A stretch of 11,703 bases of DNA. Source: Devosia equisanguinis. Lineage in GTDB: Bacteria > Pseudomonadota > Alphaproteobacteria > Rhizobiales > Devosiaceae. Below the pieces are notes generated by a model. That model saw nothing but the letters and a program-made list of their open reading frames with translations. It was not told where the DNA came from and made no database searches. Each line of letters opens with the position of its first letter. The first letter of the stretch is position 1. Location: the NCBI GenBank assembly GCA_945888565.1, contig CAMDAL010000102.1:1-11703 (forward strand), written 5' to 3'. Of the stretch, positions 5,750-11,703 are shown one piece after another. The position numbers and the translations under genes were made by a program.

Positions 5750-6202
5750 TCAGCAGCCCGAAAATGTGATGGGCTTGCCGCGACCGCGCGGACGCTCGCG
5801 AACGTCGACGTGAATGTAGTTGCGGCCGGGGTAGCAGCCGAGGCCGCCGACCTGCGGGTTCTTCATCGCGAACGCAATGATCTGACGCTTGTCGACGCCG
5901 GGGATGTAGATGTCTGCCGCCATGCACTTGGTGTGGTAGCTCGCATCCTCGCCGCCCGCGAGGATGTTGCGGATAGGGTCCCGATAGCCCGAGGTCAGGA
6001 CCACCTTGCGGCCGAACTTGCGTTCGAACGAGCCGAGCATCGCCTTCAGCTTGGGCGACATGCACGAGTTGTCGACGTCCCAGGAGGCGAGGAACATGCC
6101 GTTGCGCTGCACGAAGCCGTTATAGCTCGCCGGCCCGCCGCCCATGGAAATGCAGCCGGCCAGCAGCGCAGCCAGGCACAGGGCAGCAATCAGTCGAAAC
6201 AT
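5750..6202 (-). CDS. M15/YcbK-like (LAS superfamily) D-Ala-D-Ala peptidase lipoprotein
   Basis: A 150-residue lipoprotein: a hydrophobic N terminus ends in the lipobox LLAGC (13-17), so Cys17 would be acylated and the protein held in a membrane facing the periplasm. The rest matches the YcbK/M15 fold: SGYRDPIRN (71-79), His90 and Asp97 as zinc ligands (SYHTKCMAADIYIPG) and His131-x-Asp133 (NYIHVDV) as third ligand and base. Such enzymes cut D-Ala-containing peptide bonds in peptidoglycan. Three further cysteines, 47, 93 and 123, plus C-terminal Cys150 suggest disulfides. After lipobox cleavage the mature protein is about 134 residues, short but containing the full metal site. A hairpin overlaps its ribosome-binding site. 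It lies upstream of the two tRNA-Glu genes on the same strand, without evidence of a shared transcript. Confidence 0.88.
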   Translation of the reverse strand: MFRLIAALCLAALLAGCISMGGGPASYNGFVQRNGMFLASWDVDNSCMSPKLKAMLGSFERKFGRKVVLTSGYRDPIRNILAGGEDASYHTKCMAADIYIPGVDKRQIIAFAMKNPQVGGLGCYPGRNYIHVDVRERPRGRGKPITFSGC

Positions 6203-6208
6203 CAGAGA

Positions 6209-6254
6209 CTTCCCGGCAAGCGGCGGCCCCGAGGGGCGGCGGATTACCGGGAAG
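6209..6254 (-). promoter_or_regulatory. Leader hairpin covering the ribosome-binding site of the M15 lipoprotein gene
   Basis: CTTCCCGG (6209-6216) pairs with CCGGGAAG (6247-6254). On the minus strand the second arm to be transcribed is CCGGGAAG, ending six bases before ATG 6202, and contains the only ribosome-binding-site candidate (GGGAAG). A smaller GC-rich hairpin (GCCC-loop-GGGC) sits inside. The pairing would hide the ribosome-binding site. The function is inferred. Confidence 0.45.
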
Positions 6255-6303
6255 CTAGTAATTTTAAGCTAATTGCCGGCTAAGCGGCGTGGTGAACGCG
6301 CCG

Positions 6304-6723
6304 TTACCAGGCGCCGGTGTTCGGCATCGACGACCACGGCTCGGCCGGCGGCAGCGGGCTGCCCTTTTGCAGGATCTCGACCGAAATGTTGTCCGGCGAG
6401 CGCACGAAGGCCATGTTGCCGTCGCGCGGCGGGCGATTGATGGTGTAGCCCATGTCCTGCATGTGCTTGCAGAAGTCGTAGATGTTGTCGACCTCGTAGG
6501 CGAGGTGGCCGAAGTTGCGGCCGCCCGTATAGACCTCCGGGTCCCAGTTGAAGGTCAGTTCCACCGGCGTCTCGTGCTGGCCGGGAGGGGCGAGGAAGAT
6601 CAGGGTGTAGCGGCCCTTCTCGTTGTCGGTGCGGCGCACTTCCTTGAGCCCGAGGCCGTCGCGATAGAAGCGCAGCGATTGCTCGACATTGGTCACGCGG
6701 ACCATGGTGTGCAGATATTTCAT
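6304..6723 (-). CDS. gloA: Glyoxalase I (lactoylglutathione lyase)
   Basis: A 139-residue cytoplasmic metalloenzyme that isomerises the methylglyoxal-glutathione hemithioacetal to S-D-lactoylglutathione. The sequence aligns closely with E. coli GloA from the start (LHTMVRVTNVEQSLRFYRDGLGLK; the E. coli protein begins MRLLHTMLRV). All four metal ligands are present: His5, Glu55 (PVELTFNW), His73 (FGHLAYEV) and Glu116 (SVEILQ). The last 18 residues, ending in PNTGAW, extend past the E. coli protein and are familiar from Rhizobiales homologues. AGGA lies about nine bases before the ATG. The gene is divergent from the cold-shock protein gene across a 203-base region. No glyoxalase II gene is nearby, so the second step is encoded elsewhere. 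Confidence 0.95.
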   Translation of the reverse strand: MKYLHTMVRVTNVEQSLRFYRDGLGLKEVRRTDNEKGRYTLIFLAPPGQHETPVELTFNWDPEVYTGGRNFGHLAYEVDNIYDFCKHMQDMGYTINRPPRDGNMAFVRSPDNISVEILQKGSPLPPAEPWSSMPNTGAW

Positions 6724-6887
6724 AGCGTTTTCCTCACCTTGATTCAGTTCGGCGGGAGAGTAGGAGCCGGTGCCGGCAGCGGCAACCGCGACTAAGTGTG
6801 GCCAATCTGCAATTACCTTAACAAATGCATAATCGGTTCTTAACGGGGCGCGGTGAATCGGACACAGTGAAGCTTGCTTGTAGCGTA

Positions 6888-6904
6888 CCCCGTTAGCGGC
6901 GGGG
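6888..6904 (+). promoter_or_regulatory. GC hairpin in the leader of the cold-shock protein gene
   Basis: CCCCG (6888-6892) and CGGGG (6900-6904) flank a seven-base loop, starting 39 bases before ATG 6927. Cold-shock mRNAs often have structured leaders, so this may matter for translation, but the stem is short. The wider divergent region 6724-6926 contains AT-rich stretches around 6810-6842 that probably hold the promoters; I could not place hexamers with confidence. Confidence 0.25.
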
Positions 6905-6926
6905 CGAGTACGAAAAGGCTGAGGGC

Positions 6927-7547
6927 ATGGGGGCCAAGTTCACGTCGGACGGCGATCATCCGGGATTCGGGTCAGGTGACACGGAGCAGGATGGCAGCGC
7001 GACACATATCCACACCGGTGACGCCGGCCTGGATGTCATCGAGGTTGTCGGTGCCATCAAGTGGTTCGACGCAGGTAAGGGGTTTGGCTTCATCGTCCCG
7101 GACGATGGCCGGGCCGATGTGCTGCTGCACGTCACCTGCCTCAGGCGCGATGGCTACCAGACGGCCTATGAGGGCGCCCGCGTCGTCTGCGAGGCACTAG
7201 CCCGTCCCGGCGGGCTGCAGGCGTTCCGCATCCTGTCGATGGACGAATCGACCGCCAAGCACCCCACGCAGATGCCGGCGCCGCGCACTCACGTGACCGT
7301 CGAGCCGACGAGCAAGCTCGAGCGGCTCGAGGTGAAGTGGTTCAACCGCATCCGCGGCTTCGGCTTCCTGTCGGCCGGTGACACTGCTCCGGATATCTTC
7401 GTGCACATGGAAACGCTGCGTCGTTTCGGCATCACCGAACTGCGGCCCGGCCAGCATGTGCTGGTGCGCTACGGCAACGGTCCCAAGGGACTGATGGTCG
7501 CCGAGATCCGGCCGGACGGCTGGGGCGACGCGCCAAGTTCCCACTGA
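6927..7547 (+). CDS. Double cold-shock-domain RNA/DNA-binding protein
   Basis: A 206-residue protein with two cold-shock domains. Domain 1 (about 38-104) has KWFDAGKGFGFI with RNP1 KGFGFI (51-56) and RNP2 VLLHV (65-69). Domain 2 (about 132-196) has EVKWFNRIRGFGFL with RNP1 RGFGFL (143-148) and RNP2 IFVHM (157-161). Residues 1-37 are a Gly/Asp/His-rich tail likely to be disordered, and 105-131 is a linker rich in Pro, Thr and basic residues. CSD proteins bind single-stranded RNA and DNA and melt RNA structure; two-domain versions of this layout are common in Alphaproteobacteria, where many are induced in stationary phase rather than cold. ATG 6927 has AAGG about ten bases upstream. It is the first gene of a plus-strand run, but the next gene is 91 bases away, so an operon is not certain. 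Confidence 0.93.
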   Translation: MGAKFTSDGDHPGFGSGDTEQDGSATHIHTGDAGLDVIEVVGAIKWFDAGKGFGFIVPDDGRADVLLHVTCLRRDGYQTAYEGARVVCEALARPGGLQAFRILSMDESTAKHPTQMPAPRTHVTVEPTSKLERLEVKWFNRIRGFGFLSAGDTAPDIFVHMETLRRFGITELRPGQHVLVRYGNGPKGLMVAEIRPDGWGDAPSSH

Positions 7548-7638
7548 GCTTCGCGCAGTTCCTGAATAAACGCCGCCGAGGGCCTGAGTGCGCAGCACAA
7601 TCATGCCCGGCGTGCGCCTGTGAAGGGGCGGCGCTGAC

Positions 7639-8028
7639 GTGAACCGGTTCTGGATCCTCGGTGCCCTGCTGGTGCTGGTAGCGGCCGGCGTTGTCGGCTG
7701 GCTGACCGCCGACAACGAGGCGCGGCTCTTGGCGGTGCCGATTCTCGCCGACGTGACGACGCCGGGTTGCGACGGTCCGGGGCGGGTGCACCTCAGGGCC
7801 GGCAATGCCTCAGGCCGGACTGTCGCCAGGATCGAGGGCGTACTGTCTATCGCGGCTTCGCCCAGCGAGCCGCCAATCCCGATCGGCAATTTCGAGCTCG
7901 GCGAACCAATCGCAGCGGGGCAGGCGGTCACGGCCTGCGTGCCGGTCGACGAAGCGCTGGTTGGCGACAGGTCGCGGGAGACGCTGATCTGGCTGGCGCA
8001 GTCGAGCATTGTCGAGTTCGCCGACTAA
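7639..8028 (+). CDS. Membrane-anchored hypothetical protein
   Basis: A 129-residue protein I do not recognise. GTG 7639 follows a GAAGGGG element 12-18 bases upstream. Residues 4-22 are one hydrophobic segment (ILGALLVLVAAGVVGW) after a short positive N terminus, so it is either a signal anchor or an uncleaved signal; the rest would face the periplasm. The soluble part, about 100 residues, reads as beta-rich with regular hydrophobic alternation. It contains two cysteines, Cys44 and Cys100, that could form one disulfide closing an immunoglobulin-like sandwich. No catalytic motif is visible. It sits between the cold-shock gene and the DUF192 gene on the same strand (80 bases before the latter), and codon use fits a real gene. 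Conservation in related genomes would settle whether it is genuine. Confidence 0.7.
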   Translation: MNRFWILGALLVLVAAGVVGWLTADNEARLLAVPILADVTTPGCDGPGRVHLRAGNASGRTVARIEGVLSIAASPSEPPIPIGNFELGEPIAAGQAVTACVPVDEALVGDRSRETLIWLAQSSIVEFAD

Positions 8029-8108
8029 CGCAGCCACCACAACGTGCATTCCTTCGCGCGTCGTCCCGTCCTATGGTCGGGTCAACAACACCAACCGCGA
8101 CGTTTCCC

Positions 8109-8558
8109 ATGCACCACCTGCGTTCCCTCACTGCCGCCGTGGCGGCACTCCTGCTGCTTGTTGTCGCCGCGTTCGCGGACGATGCGCAGCTCAGCATCAC
8201 CAGCGCCACGGGCGAGCACCGGTTCACGGTCGAGGTGGTGGATACCAACGAGACGCGGGCGCAGGGCCTGATGTTCCGCAAGGAACTGGCGCCCGACGCA
8301 GGCATGCTGTTCGACTTCAAGGAGAGCCGTCAGGTTGCCTTCTGGATGGAGAACACGCTGATTCCGCTCGACATGCTGTTCGTGAAGGAGGACGGCACGA
8401 TCGCCAACATCCACGTCAACGCCACGCCGCTCGACCGCACCTCGATCCCGTCCGCCGGGCCGGTGCAGTTCGTGCTCGAGATCACCGGCGGACGGTCGGT
8501 TGAACTTGGCATCGTCGCCGGCGACAAGGTCGTCCACGACCGCATCGCCGGGCTCTAG
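8109..8558 (+). CDS. Exported DUF192 protein
   Basis: A 149-residue protein of the DUF192 family. Residues 1-23 are a signal peptide (Arg5, then a long Ala/Leu/Val run, cleavage likely after AFA before Asp24). The mature part carries the family core: ETRAQGLMFRKELAPDAGMLFDF (48-70) and VAFWMENTLIPLDMLFV (76-92), followed by IANIHVNATPLD. DUF192 proteins are small, often exported, and their biochemical role is unknown. The open frame starts upstream at 7767, overlapping the previous gene out of frame; ATG 8109 is the only start that gives a signal peptide. The upstream sequence has no clear ribosome-binding site, so translation may be weak or leaderless. The stop is immediately adjacent to the convergent hemolysin III-like stop. 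Confidence 0.9.
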   Translation: MHHLRSLTAAVAALLLLVVAAFADDAQLSITSATGEHRFTVEVVDTNETRAQGLMFRKELAPDAGMLFDFKESRQVAFWMENTLIPLDMLFVKEDGTIANIHVNATPLDRTSIPSAGPVQFVLEITGGRSVELGIVAGDKVVHDRIAGL

Positions 8559-9248
8559 TTACGCCAGCCGGCTGAGCACCATGCAGTCGAGCACCGCTAT
8601 GAGGTGCAGGCTGGCGCCGACGACCACGAAGCCATGCCACAGGGCGTTGTGGAAGGTGAGCTTCTCCCACAGGTGGAAGATCACGCCGACGCTGTAGGTA
8701 ACGCCACCCGCCACCAGCAGCCACAGCGACACCGGGGGCAGGTGGGCGGCGAGCCCCTGCAGCATCAGCACGCCACTCCAGCCGATGCCGAGGTAGAGGA
8801 TGATGGCGCCGCGGCCGAAGCGCTGCGGCACCAGCAACTTCAGCAGCATGCCGGTGAGGGCCGCGCCCCAGATCAGCACGCCCAGCCCGATGTTGAACGG
8901 GGTGGCGCCGAGCAGCACCAGGAACGGCGTATAGGTGCCGGCGATGAACAGGAAGATCGCCGCCTGGTCGAGCCGGGCCAGCGTCCGTTTGGCACGCGAA
9001 TCGATCGGGCAGAGGTTGAAGGCGAGCGAGATGCCGAGCACCGCCAGCAGCGAGCCGACATAGAGCACCAGCGCGGGCAGTTCGTCTGGAGCGGTCTCAT
9101 AAGCGGCGAAGGTGAGCAGCACCGCGCCGAGCGCCACCGCGACCAGGATGCCTACCCCATGCACGATGCCGTCGGCGACGAGTTCGGCCAGAGTGAAAGG
9201 GCGGCCGCGGGTCCACCAGGTGCGGGCAATGACGGCGTCGGACGGCAC
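8559..9248 (-). CDS. Hemolysin III/PAQR-family membrane protein (YqfA-like)
   Basis: A 229-residue protein with seven predicted hydrophobic segments, as in the HlyIII branch of the PAQR superfamily. Motifs (numbering from GTG 9248): ADGIVHGVGI at 25-34, LDQAAIFLFIAGTYTPF at 93-109 and FHNALWHGFVVVGASLH at 199-215 with three conserved histidines. The second-helix motif usually written SxxYH, which supplies a metal ligand, reads SLAFN here, with Asn78 instead of His. Related alphaproteobacterial proteins often show Asn here, so the change is probably lineage-wide. The family name comes from haemolysis in a heterologous host; the true role is unclear, perhaps lipid hydrolase or sensor. GTG 9248 has GGAG eight bases upstream; a TTG at 9266 in the same frame lacks such a site. 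Divergent from the ArsR-type gene. Confidence 0.9.
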   Translation of the reverse strand: MPSDAVIARTWWTRGRPFTLAELVADGIVHGVGILVAVALGAVLLTFAAYETAPDELPALVLYVGSLLAVLGISLAFNLCPIDSRAKRTLARLDQAAIFLFIAGTYTPFLVLLGATPFNIGLGVLIWGAALTGMLLKLLVPQRFGRGAIILYLGIGWSGVLMLQGLAAHLPPVSLWLLVAGGVTYSVGVIFHLWEKLTFHNALWHGFVVVGASLHLIAVLDCMVLSRLA

Positions 9249-9272
9249 TAGCAGGGCTCCATGCAATTAAGT

Positions 9273-9301
9273 TGTGACAATCCCGTCATCCGGCCGTCAC
9301 A
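9273..9301. promoter_or_regulatory. Inverted repeat TGTGAC-N17-GTCACA in the hlyIII-arsR intergenic region
   Basis: Six-base arms at 9273-9278 and 9296-9301 lie between the hemolysin III-like gene and the ArsR-type gene. The arms could bind a dimeric regulator. Arms this short occur by chance, so confidence is low. Confidence 0.25.
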
Positions 9302-9326
9302 GTCAACCCATTCGCCTCGCCAGCGC

Positions 9327-9350
9327 TTGACACGTAACGGCCTTGTTACG
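9327..9350 (+). promoter_or_regulatory. TTGACA hexamer with overlapping inverted repeat CGTAAC-N6-GTTACG, candidate operator of the second ArsR gene
   Basis: TTGACA at 9327-9332 is immediately followed by CGTAAC (9333-9338), six bases, and GTTACG (9345-9350). A repressor on this 18-base element would block polymerase, as ArsR proteins do at their own promoters. No good -10 hexamer is found 17 bases downstream, so the promoter itself is uncertain. Confidence 0.4.
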
Positions 9351-9384
9351 ACCGTCCGCATCTTGGGAGCGTGGGCGCGTTGTG

Positions 9385-9882
9385 ATGAGTCTCGTGGAGC
9401 TGTTTTCGGCCCTGGCCGACCCAACCCGTTGCCGGGTCGTGGAAATGCTGCATGAACGTCCACGACCGGTGCACGAACTGGCGGCGGCGTTCGATATCTC
9501 GCGCCCTGCCATCAGCCGGCACCTGAAAGTGCTGAAGGATGTCGGGCTGGTCGTCGAGGAAAAGACCGGACGCGAGAACGTCTACTCGCTGCAGCGCGCT
9601 GAATTGAAGCCGATGCAGGATTGGCTGGAGAAGCACCGGACCGCCAGGGCGCCGAAGAAGGCCGGCAAGCCGAAGGGTATCGTCGAAGTGGCCGTGGTGG
9701 CGCCTGAGCCGGTGCTCGTCGTCGTCGCCGTTGACGCGCCCGACGCGGCTCCGCCAACACCCGTTGTGGAACCAGTCATCGTCGCCGCAGTCGAAGCCGA
9801 CAAGCCGAAGCGCCGGCCGCCCCGTGAGGTCATCGCTAGGCCGCCCGTCGCCGCACCGCAGCTGTCGTTTTTCGACCTCTAG
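9385..9882 (+). CDS. ArsR-family winged-helix regulator with long C-terminal tail
   Basis: A 165-residue protein from ATG 9385. Residues 1-85 are a winged-helix ArsR domain (FSALADPTRCRVVEMLHERP, recognition helix about 39-50 SRPAISRHLKVL, wing to about 68). No metal-binding Cys pair is present; Cys16 is the only cysteine. Residues 86-158 are a Lys-rich segment followed by a Val/Ala/Pro-rich low-complexity stretch, likely disordered. The protein ends PQLSFFDL; QLSFF (159-163) resembles the bacterial sliding-clamp-binding pentapeptide. Related ArsR proteins of about 110 residues normally stop after the wing, so the tail is an addition of about 80 residues. The GGGAG at 9365 is too far from ATG for a normal ribosome-binding site, so start choice (GTG 9382 or ATG 9385) is uncertain. 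It has no co-directional partner gene; its stop codon overlaps that of the convergent YdcF-like gene. Confidence 0.87.
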   Translation: MSLVELFSALADPTRCRVVEMLHERPRPVHELAAAFDISRPAISRHLKVLKDVGLVVEEKTGRENVYSLQRAELKPMQDWLEKHRTARAPKKAGKPKGIVEVAVVAPEPVLVVVAVDAPDAAPPTPVVEPVIVAAVEADKPKRRPPREVIARPPVAAPQLSFFDL

Positions 9883-10676
9883 GGCAGGGGGCCCGGCAGC
9901 GGCTCGTCGATGCGGCCGGTGAGGTAATAGCCGACGAGGCCGAGCCATTCGCGCAGCGCCATGTTGCTGGTCACGAGGTTTTCGGCGATCTCATCCAGGC
10001 TGATCCCGAACTGCTCGTTGCTTGCTGCCAGGTAGTCCGCTGGCCAGGGCACGACCGGAAACTCGGCGCGACGGAACAGCCCGACCGATCGGGGCATGTG
10101 GAAGGCCGAAGTAACCAGAAGCCAGGTCTCGCCCGGCTTCGGCTGCGCCATCGCCCTGGCGTTGACCGCGTTCTCCTCGGTGTTGCGGGACTCGCCTTCC
10201 AGCAACAGCCGCTCGCGGGCGATGCCGAAATCGGTGAAGAAGCGGGCTCCGGCCACAGCCTCGGCCTCCTGGCCGCTCAGCAGCGCCGATCCACCGCCGG
10301 CGATCAGCACCCGTGCCTCGGGGTGACGCAGGGCCAGTCGCAACGCTTCGACGAAGCGATCACCGGAACGGCCCAGCTCCCAGCCACCGCGCACCCGGTT
10401 CACGCCGCTGTCCATGCCGCCGCCGAGCACCACAATGCCGTCGATCCGGTCGGGCTCGGCCGGGCGCACGAAGCGGTTTTCCAGCGGCCCGATGGCCACA
10501 TAGGCGAAGCTGGTGAAGCTGCACAGCGCCAGCAGCAGCGTTGCGACCGTCACCGAGGCCGCGGCAAGTCGCCGCCGCTTCAGCCACATCAGCAGCAGCC
10601 CGAGCACCAGCAGCAACGCCACCAGCGACACCGGCTGCGCCATCGTCCAGAAGATTCGGGTGAGGTAGGGGAACAT
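9879..10676 (-). CDS. YdcF/ElyC-like DUF218 membrane protein
   Basis: A 265-residue inner-membrane protein with two N-terminal helices (about 14-33 and 38-62) and a DUF218 domain. Family motifs: DGIVVLGGGMDSG (79-91), VLIAGGGSAL (123-132), EGESRNTEENAVNA (160-173) and LLVTSAFHMPRSVGLFRRA (186-204). This layout matches E. coli ElyC/YdcF-like proteins; ElyC affects peptidoglycan synthesis at low temperature through undecaprenyl-phosphate lipid carrier metabolism. The frame continues upstream to 10748, but that would run into tRNA-Arg, so ATG 10676 is chosen; ATG 10643 is another option, and neither has a strong ribosome-binding site. The gene lies 45 bases downstream of tRNA-Arg on the same strand and might be read through from the tRNA promoter. 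Confidence 0.9.
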   Translation of the reverse strand: MFPYLTRIFWTMAQPVSLVALLLVLGLLLMWLKRRRLAAASVTVATLLLALCSFTSFAYVAIGPLENRFVRPAEPDRIDGIVVLGGGMDSGVNRVRGGWELGRSGDRFVEALRLALRHPEARVLIAGGGSALLSGQEAEAVAGARFFTDFGIARERLLLEGESRNTEENAVNARAMAQPKPGETWLLVTSAFHMPRSVGLFRRAEFPVVPWPADYLAASNEQFGISLDEIAENLVTSNMALREWLGLVGYYLTGRIDEPLPGPLP

Positions 10677-10721
10677 GGCGGCGGACCGGTTGGCTTGTCG
10701 GGCGCCAGGCGCGCAGGACTG

Positions 10722-10797
10722 TGGTGACCTCGGGTGGATTCGAACCACCGACCAACAGCTTAGAAGGCTGCTGCTCTATCCCCTGAGCTACGAGGCC
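10722..10797 (-). tRNA. tRNA-Arg (anticodon TCT)
   Basis: A 76-base cloverleaf on the minus strand with encoded CCA at 10722-10724 and A73. The acceptor is GGCCTCG with CGAGGTC (a G2-U71 wobble). The D-arm is GCTC-AGGGGATA-GAGC. The anticodon stem GCAGC/GCTGT (one G-U pair) holds the loop CTTCTAA, anticodon TCT. The T-arm is GGTGG-TTCGAAT-CCACC. It reads AGA. Confidence 0.97.
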
Positions 10798-10805
10798 ATA
10801 TGCGT

Positions 10806-10834
10806 CGTTTAGCGCAAAGGTTGCGGCTTGTCAG
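10806..10834 (-). promoter_or_regulatory. Candidate promoter of tRNA-Arg(TCT)
   Basis: On the minus strand CTGACA (10829-10834, five of six) and TAAACG (10806-10811, weak) have a 17-base spacer. Only eight bases separate the -10 from the tRNA 5' end, so the transcript would have almost no 5' leader. The -10 match is poor, so this is tentative. Confidence 0.35.
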
Positions 10835-10837
10835 TCG

Positions 10838-11703
10838 TCATGGCGTGAAGCCCGTGCCGAGCCAGATTTCGTAGCGGCCGAGGCTGCGTCCCAGACGCAT
10901 CGGTTCGACCAAGTCGATCTGTTCGACCGTGTCGAAGCGCTCCTGCAGTCGACCGCGACCTCCGAACAGGATCATATCCCCGCCAGCGTCGCCCGGACCG
11001 AGGGTCCGTCCCGTCAACCGGTCGATGCGCCCGCCCATGTCCGTGACATTGGCATCGCTGCCGAGGGCAAAAGCCAGTCGCGCCAACTGGGCGTAGGCCG
11101 TTCCCACGATCGCTACGGCATCGCGCTCGGCGGCATGCCTCGAGACGGCGGGGGCCAACTGTTCAAAGCTCATCGTGGTCGCCGCCTCGTAGTCGCGAAT
11201 GCCGAGCAGGTCGGTCGGCCATGGCGCGAGGACGAAATAGAGCGTCGCGACCGTGTTGATGAGCACGCCCCAGCCAAGGTGCAGGCCGATCAGCCAGCGC
11301 GAGCGCAGATAGAGCGGCGCAATCAGCATGAAAGGCAGGAAGCTCAGGACCAGCCAGTGCGGGCTGACCTGCGTGCCGAACGCGCCCCAGGCCGAGAGCG
11401 GCAGCAGGGCCAGCGTCGAGATGATGGCGGTGCCACGCCCGATCAGCATGATTCCCGCCTGGCGGGACTTCGCTTGAACGCCAAAGATGAAACGGCAGAA
11501 GCCGACGACAAGAAAGGGCGACAGCATCAGAATCGAGAGGAGGATCGTGCGCAGCAGAAGCAACGGCGTGAAGCCGGCAGCCTTTTCGTTCAGGCGGTCC
11601 ACTGCATGCAATTCGACCGAGACGAAGCGGTGCTCGGCGTTCCAGATCAGCACCGGCAGGACAAGGATGAAGGTCAGGGCGCCCGCTGCAGAGAGGTGCG
11701 GCG
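10838..11703 (-). CDS. Glycosyltransferase family 39 (PMT/ArnT-like) membrane protein, C-terminal part (5' partial)
   Basis: The frame is open to the window edge, so the start is outside; 288 codons are visible before the TGA at 10838-10840. The segment LPVLIWNAEHRFVSVELHAVDR is the family signature (P-x-x-WN-x-x-H, followed by SF-FQ-like text in relatives) that follows the catalytic half of PMT_2/ArnT-like glycosyltransferases. Four hydrophobic segments follow, including SPHWLVLSFLPFMLIAPLYL, typical of the end of the membrane domain. The last 100 residues form a soluble, mixed alpha/beta tail. These enzymes move sugars from polyprenyl-phosphate donors to lipids or proteins on the periplasmic side; acceptor and sugar cannot be read from the C terminus. 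A GTG at 11653 could mimic a start, but the signature and frame continue upstream, so this is read as truncated by the window. Confidence 0.82.
   Translation of the reverse strand, partial: PHLSAAGALTFILVLPVLIWNAEHRFVSVELHAVDRLNEKAAGFTPLLLLRTILLSILMLSPFLVVGFCRFIFGVQAKSRQAGIMLIGRGTAIISTLALLPLSAWGAFGTQVSPHWLVLSFLPFMLIAPLYLRSRWLIGLHLGWGVLINTVATLYFVLAPWPTDLLGIRDYEAATTMSFEQLAPAVSRHAAERDAVAIVGTAYAQLARLAFALGSDANVTDMGGRIDRLTGRTLGPGDAGGDMILFGGRGRLQERFDTVEQIDLVEPMRLGRSLGRYEIWLGTGFTP

Noticed and set aside
10722..10797. tRNA-Arg as an integration site of a mobile element
   Set aside because: There is no integrase gene and no repeated copy of the tRNA 3' end in the window; the flanking genes look like ordinary chromosomal genes.

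Overview
The window looks like a piece of an alphaproteobacterial chromosome, most likely from the Hyphomicrobiales (Devosia-like). This is inferred from the high GC content, the two-domain cold-shock protein, the C-terminal tail of the GloA-type glyoxalase, the ArsR-SRPBCC pair and the tRNA sequences; I ran no database search. Nothing in it looks mobile: there is no integrase, transposase, CRISPR array or rRNA. It is mostly ordinary housekeeping and accessory gene content.

Layout. (1) 1-996, plus strand: the end of a FecCD-type iron-siderophore permease followed by its FepC-type ATPase. (2) 998-1869, minus: an ArsR-type repressor gene followed by an SRPBCC/AHSA1 gene. (3) 1931-3834: two different transglutaminase-like cysteine hydrolase genes, transcribed divergently around a perfect palindrome. 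(4) 3821-5000, minus: a RidA-family protein and a secreted protein built of four alternating cysteine repeats. (5) 5314-5690, minus: tRNA-Glu(CTC) and tRNA-Glu(TTC), about 230 bp apart. (6) 5750-6723, minus: an M15/YcbK-like peptidase lipoprotein and glyoxalase I. (7) 6927-8558, plus: a double cold-shock-domain protein, an unrecognised membrane-anchored protein and a DUF192 protein. (8) 8559-9248, minus: a hemolysin III/PAQR-like membrane protein. (9) 9385-9882, plus: a second ArsR-type regulator with a long C-terminal tail. (10) 9879-10676, minus: a YdcF/ElyC-like membrane protein, then tRNA-Arg(TCT) at 10722-10797. (11) 10838-11703, minus: the C-terminal part of a glycosyltransferase family 39 (PMT-like) membrane protein that runs off the window.

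Functional links visible in the sequence are limited. The permease and ATPase form one siderophore importer. The ArsR and SRPBCC genes form a common two-gene unit. The two transglutaminases share an intergenic control region. M15 peptidase, ElyC-like protein and GT39 protein all point to the cell envelope but are not one operon. The genome is tightly packed: all four convergent gene pairs abut or overlap at their stop codons.

The best leads are the alternating cysteine-repeat secreted protein, the ArsR-type regulator ending in a sequence that resembles a sliding-clamp-binding motif, the palindrome between the transglutaminases, a hairpin that could hide the ribosome-binding site of the M15 lipoprotein, and an unexplained foldable stretch between the two tRNA-Glu genes. 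I do not see a convincing new multi-gene system.
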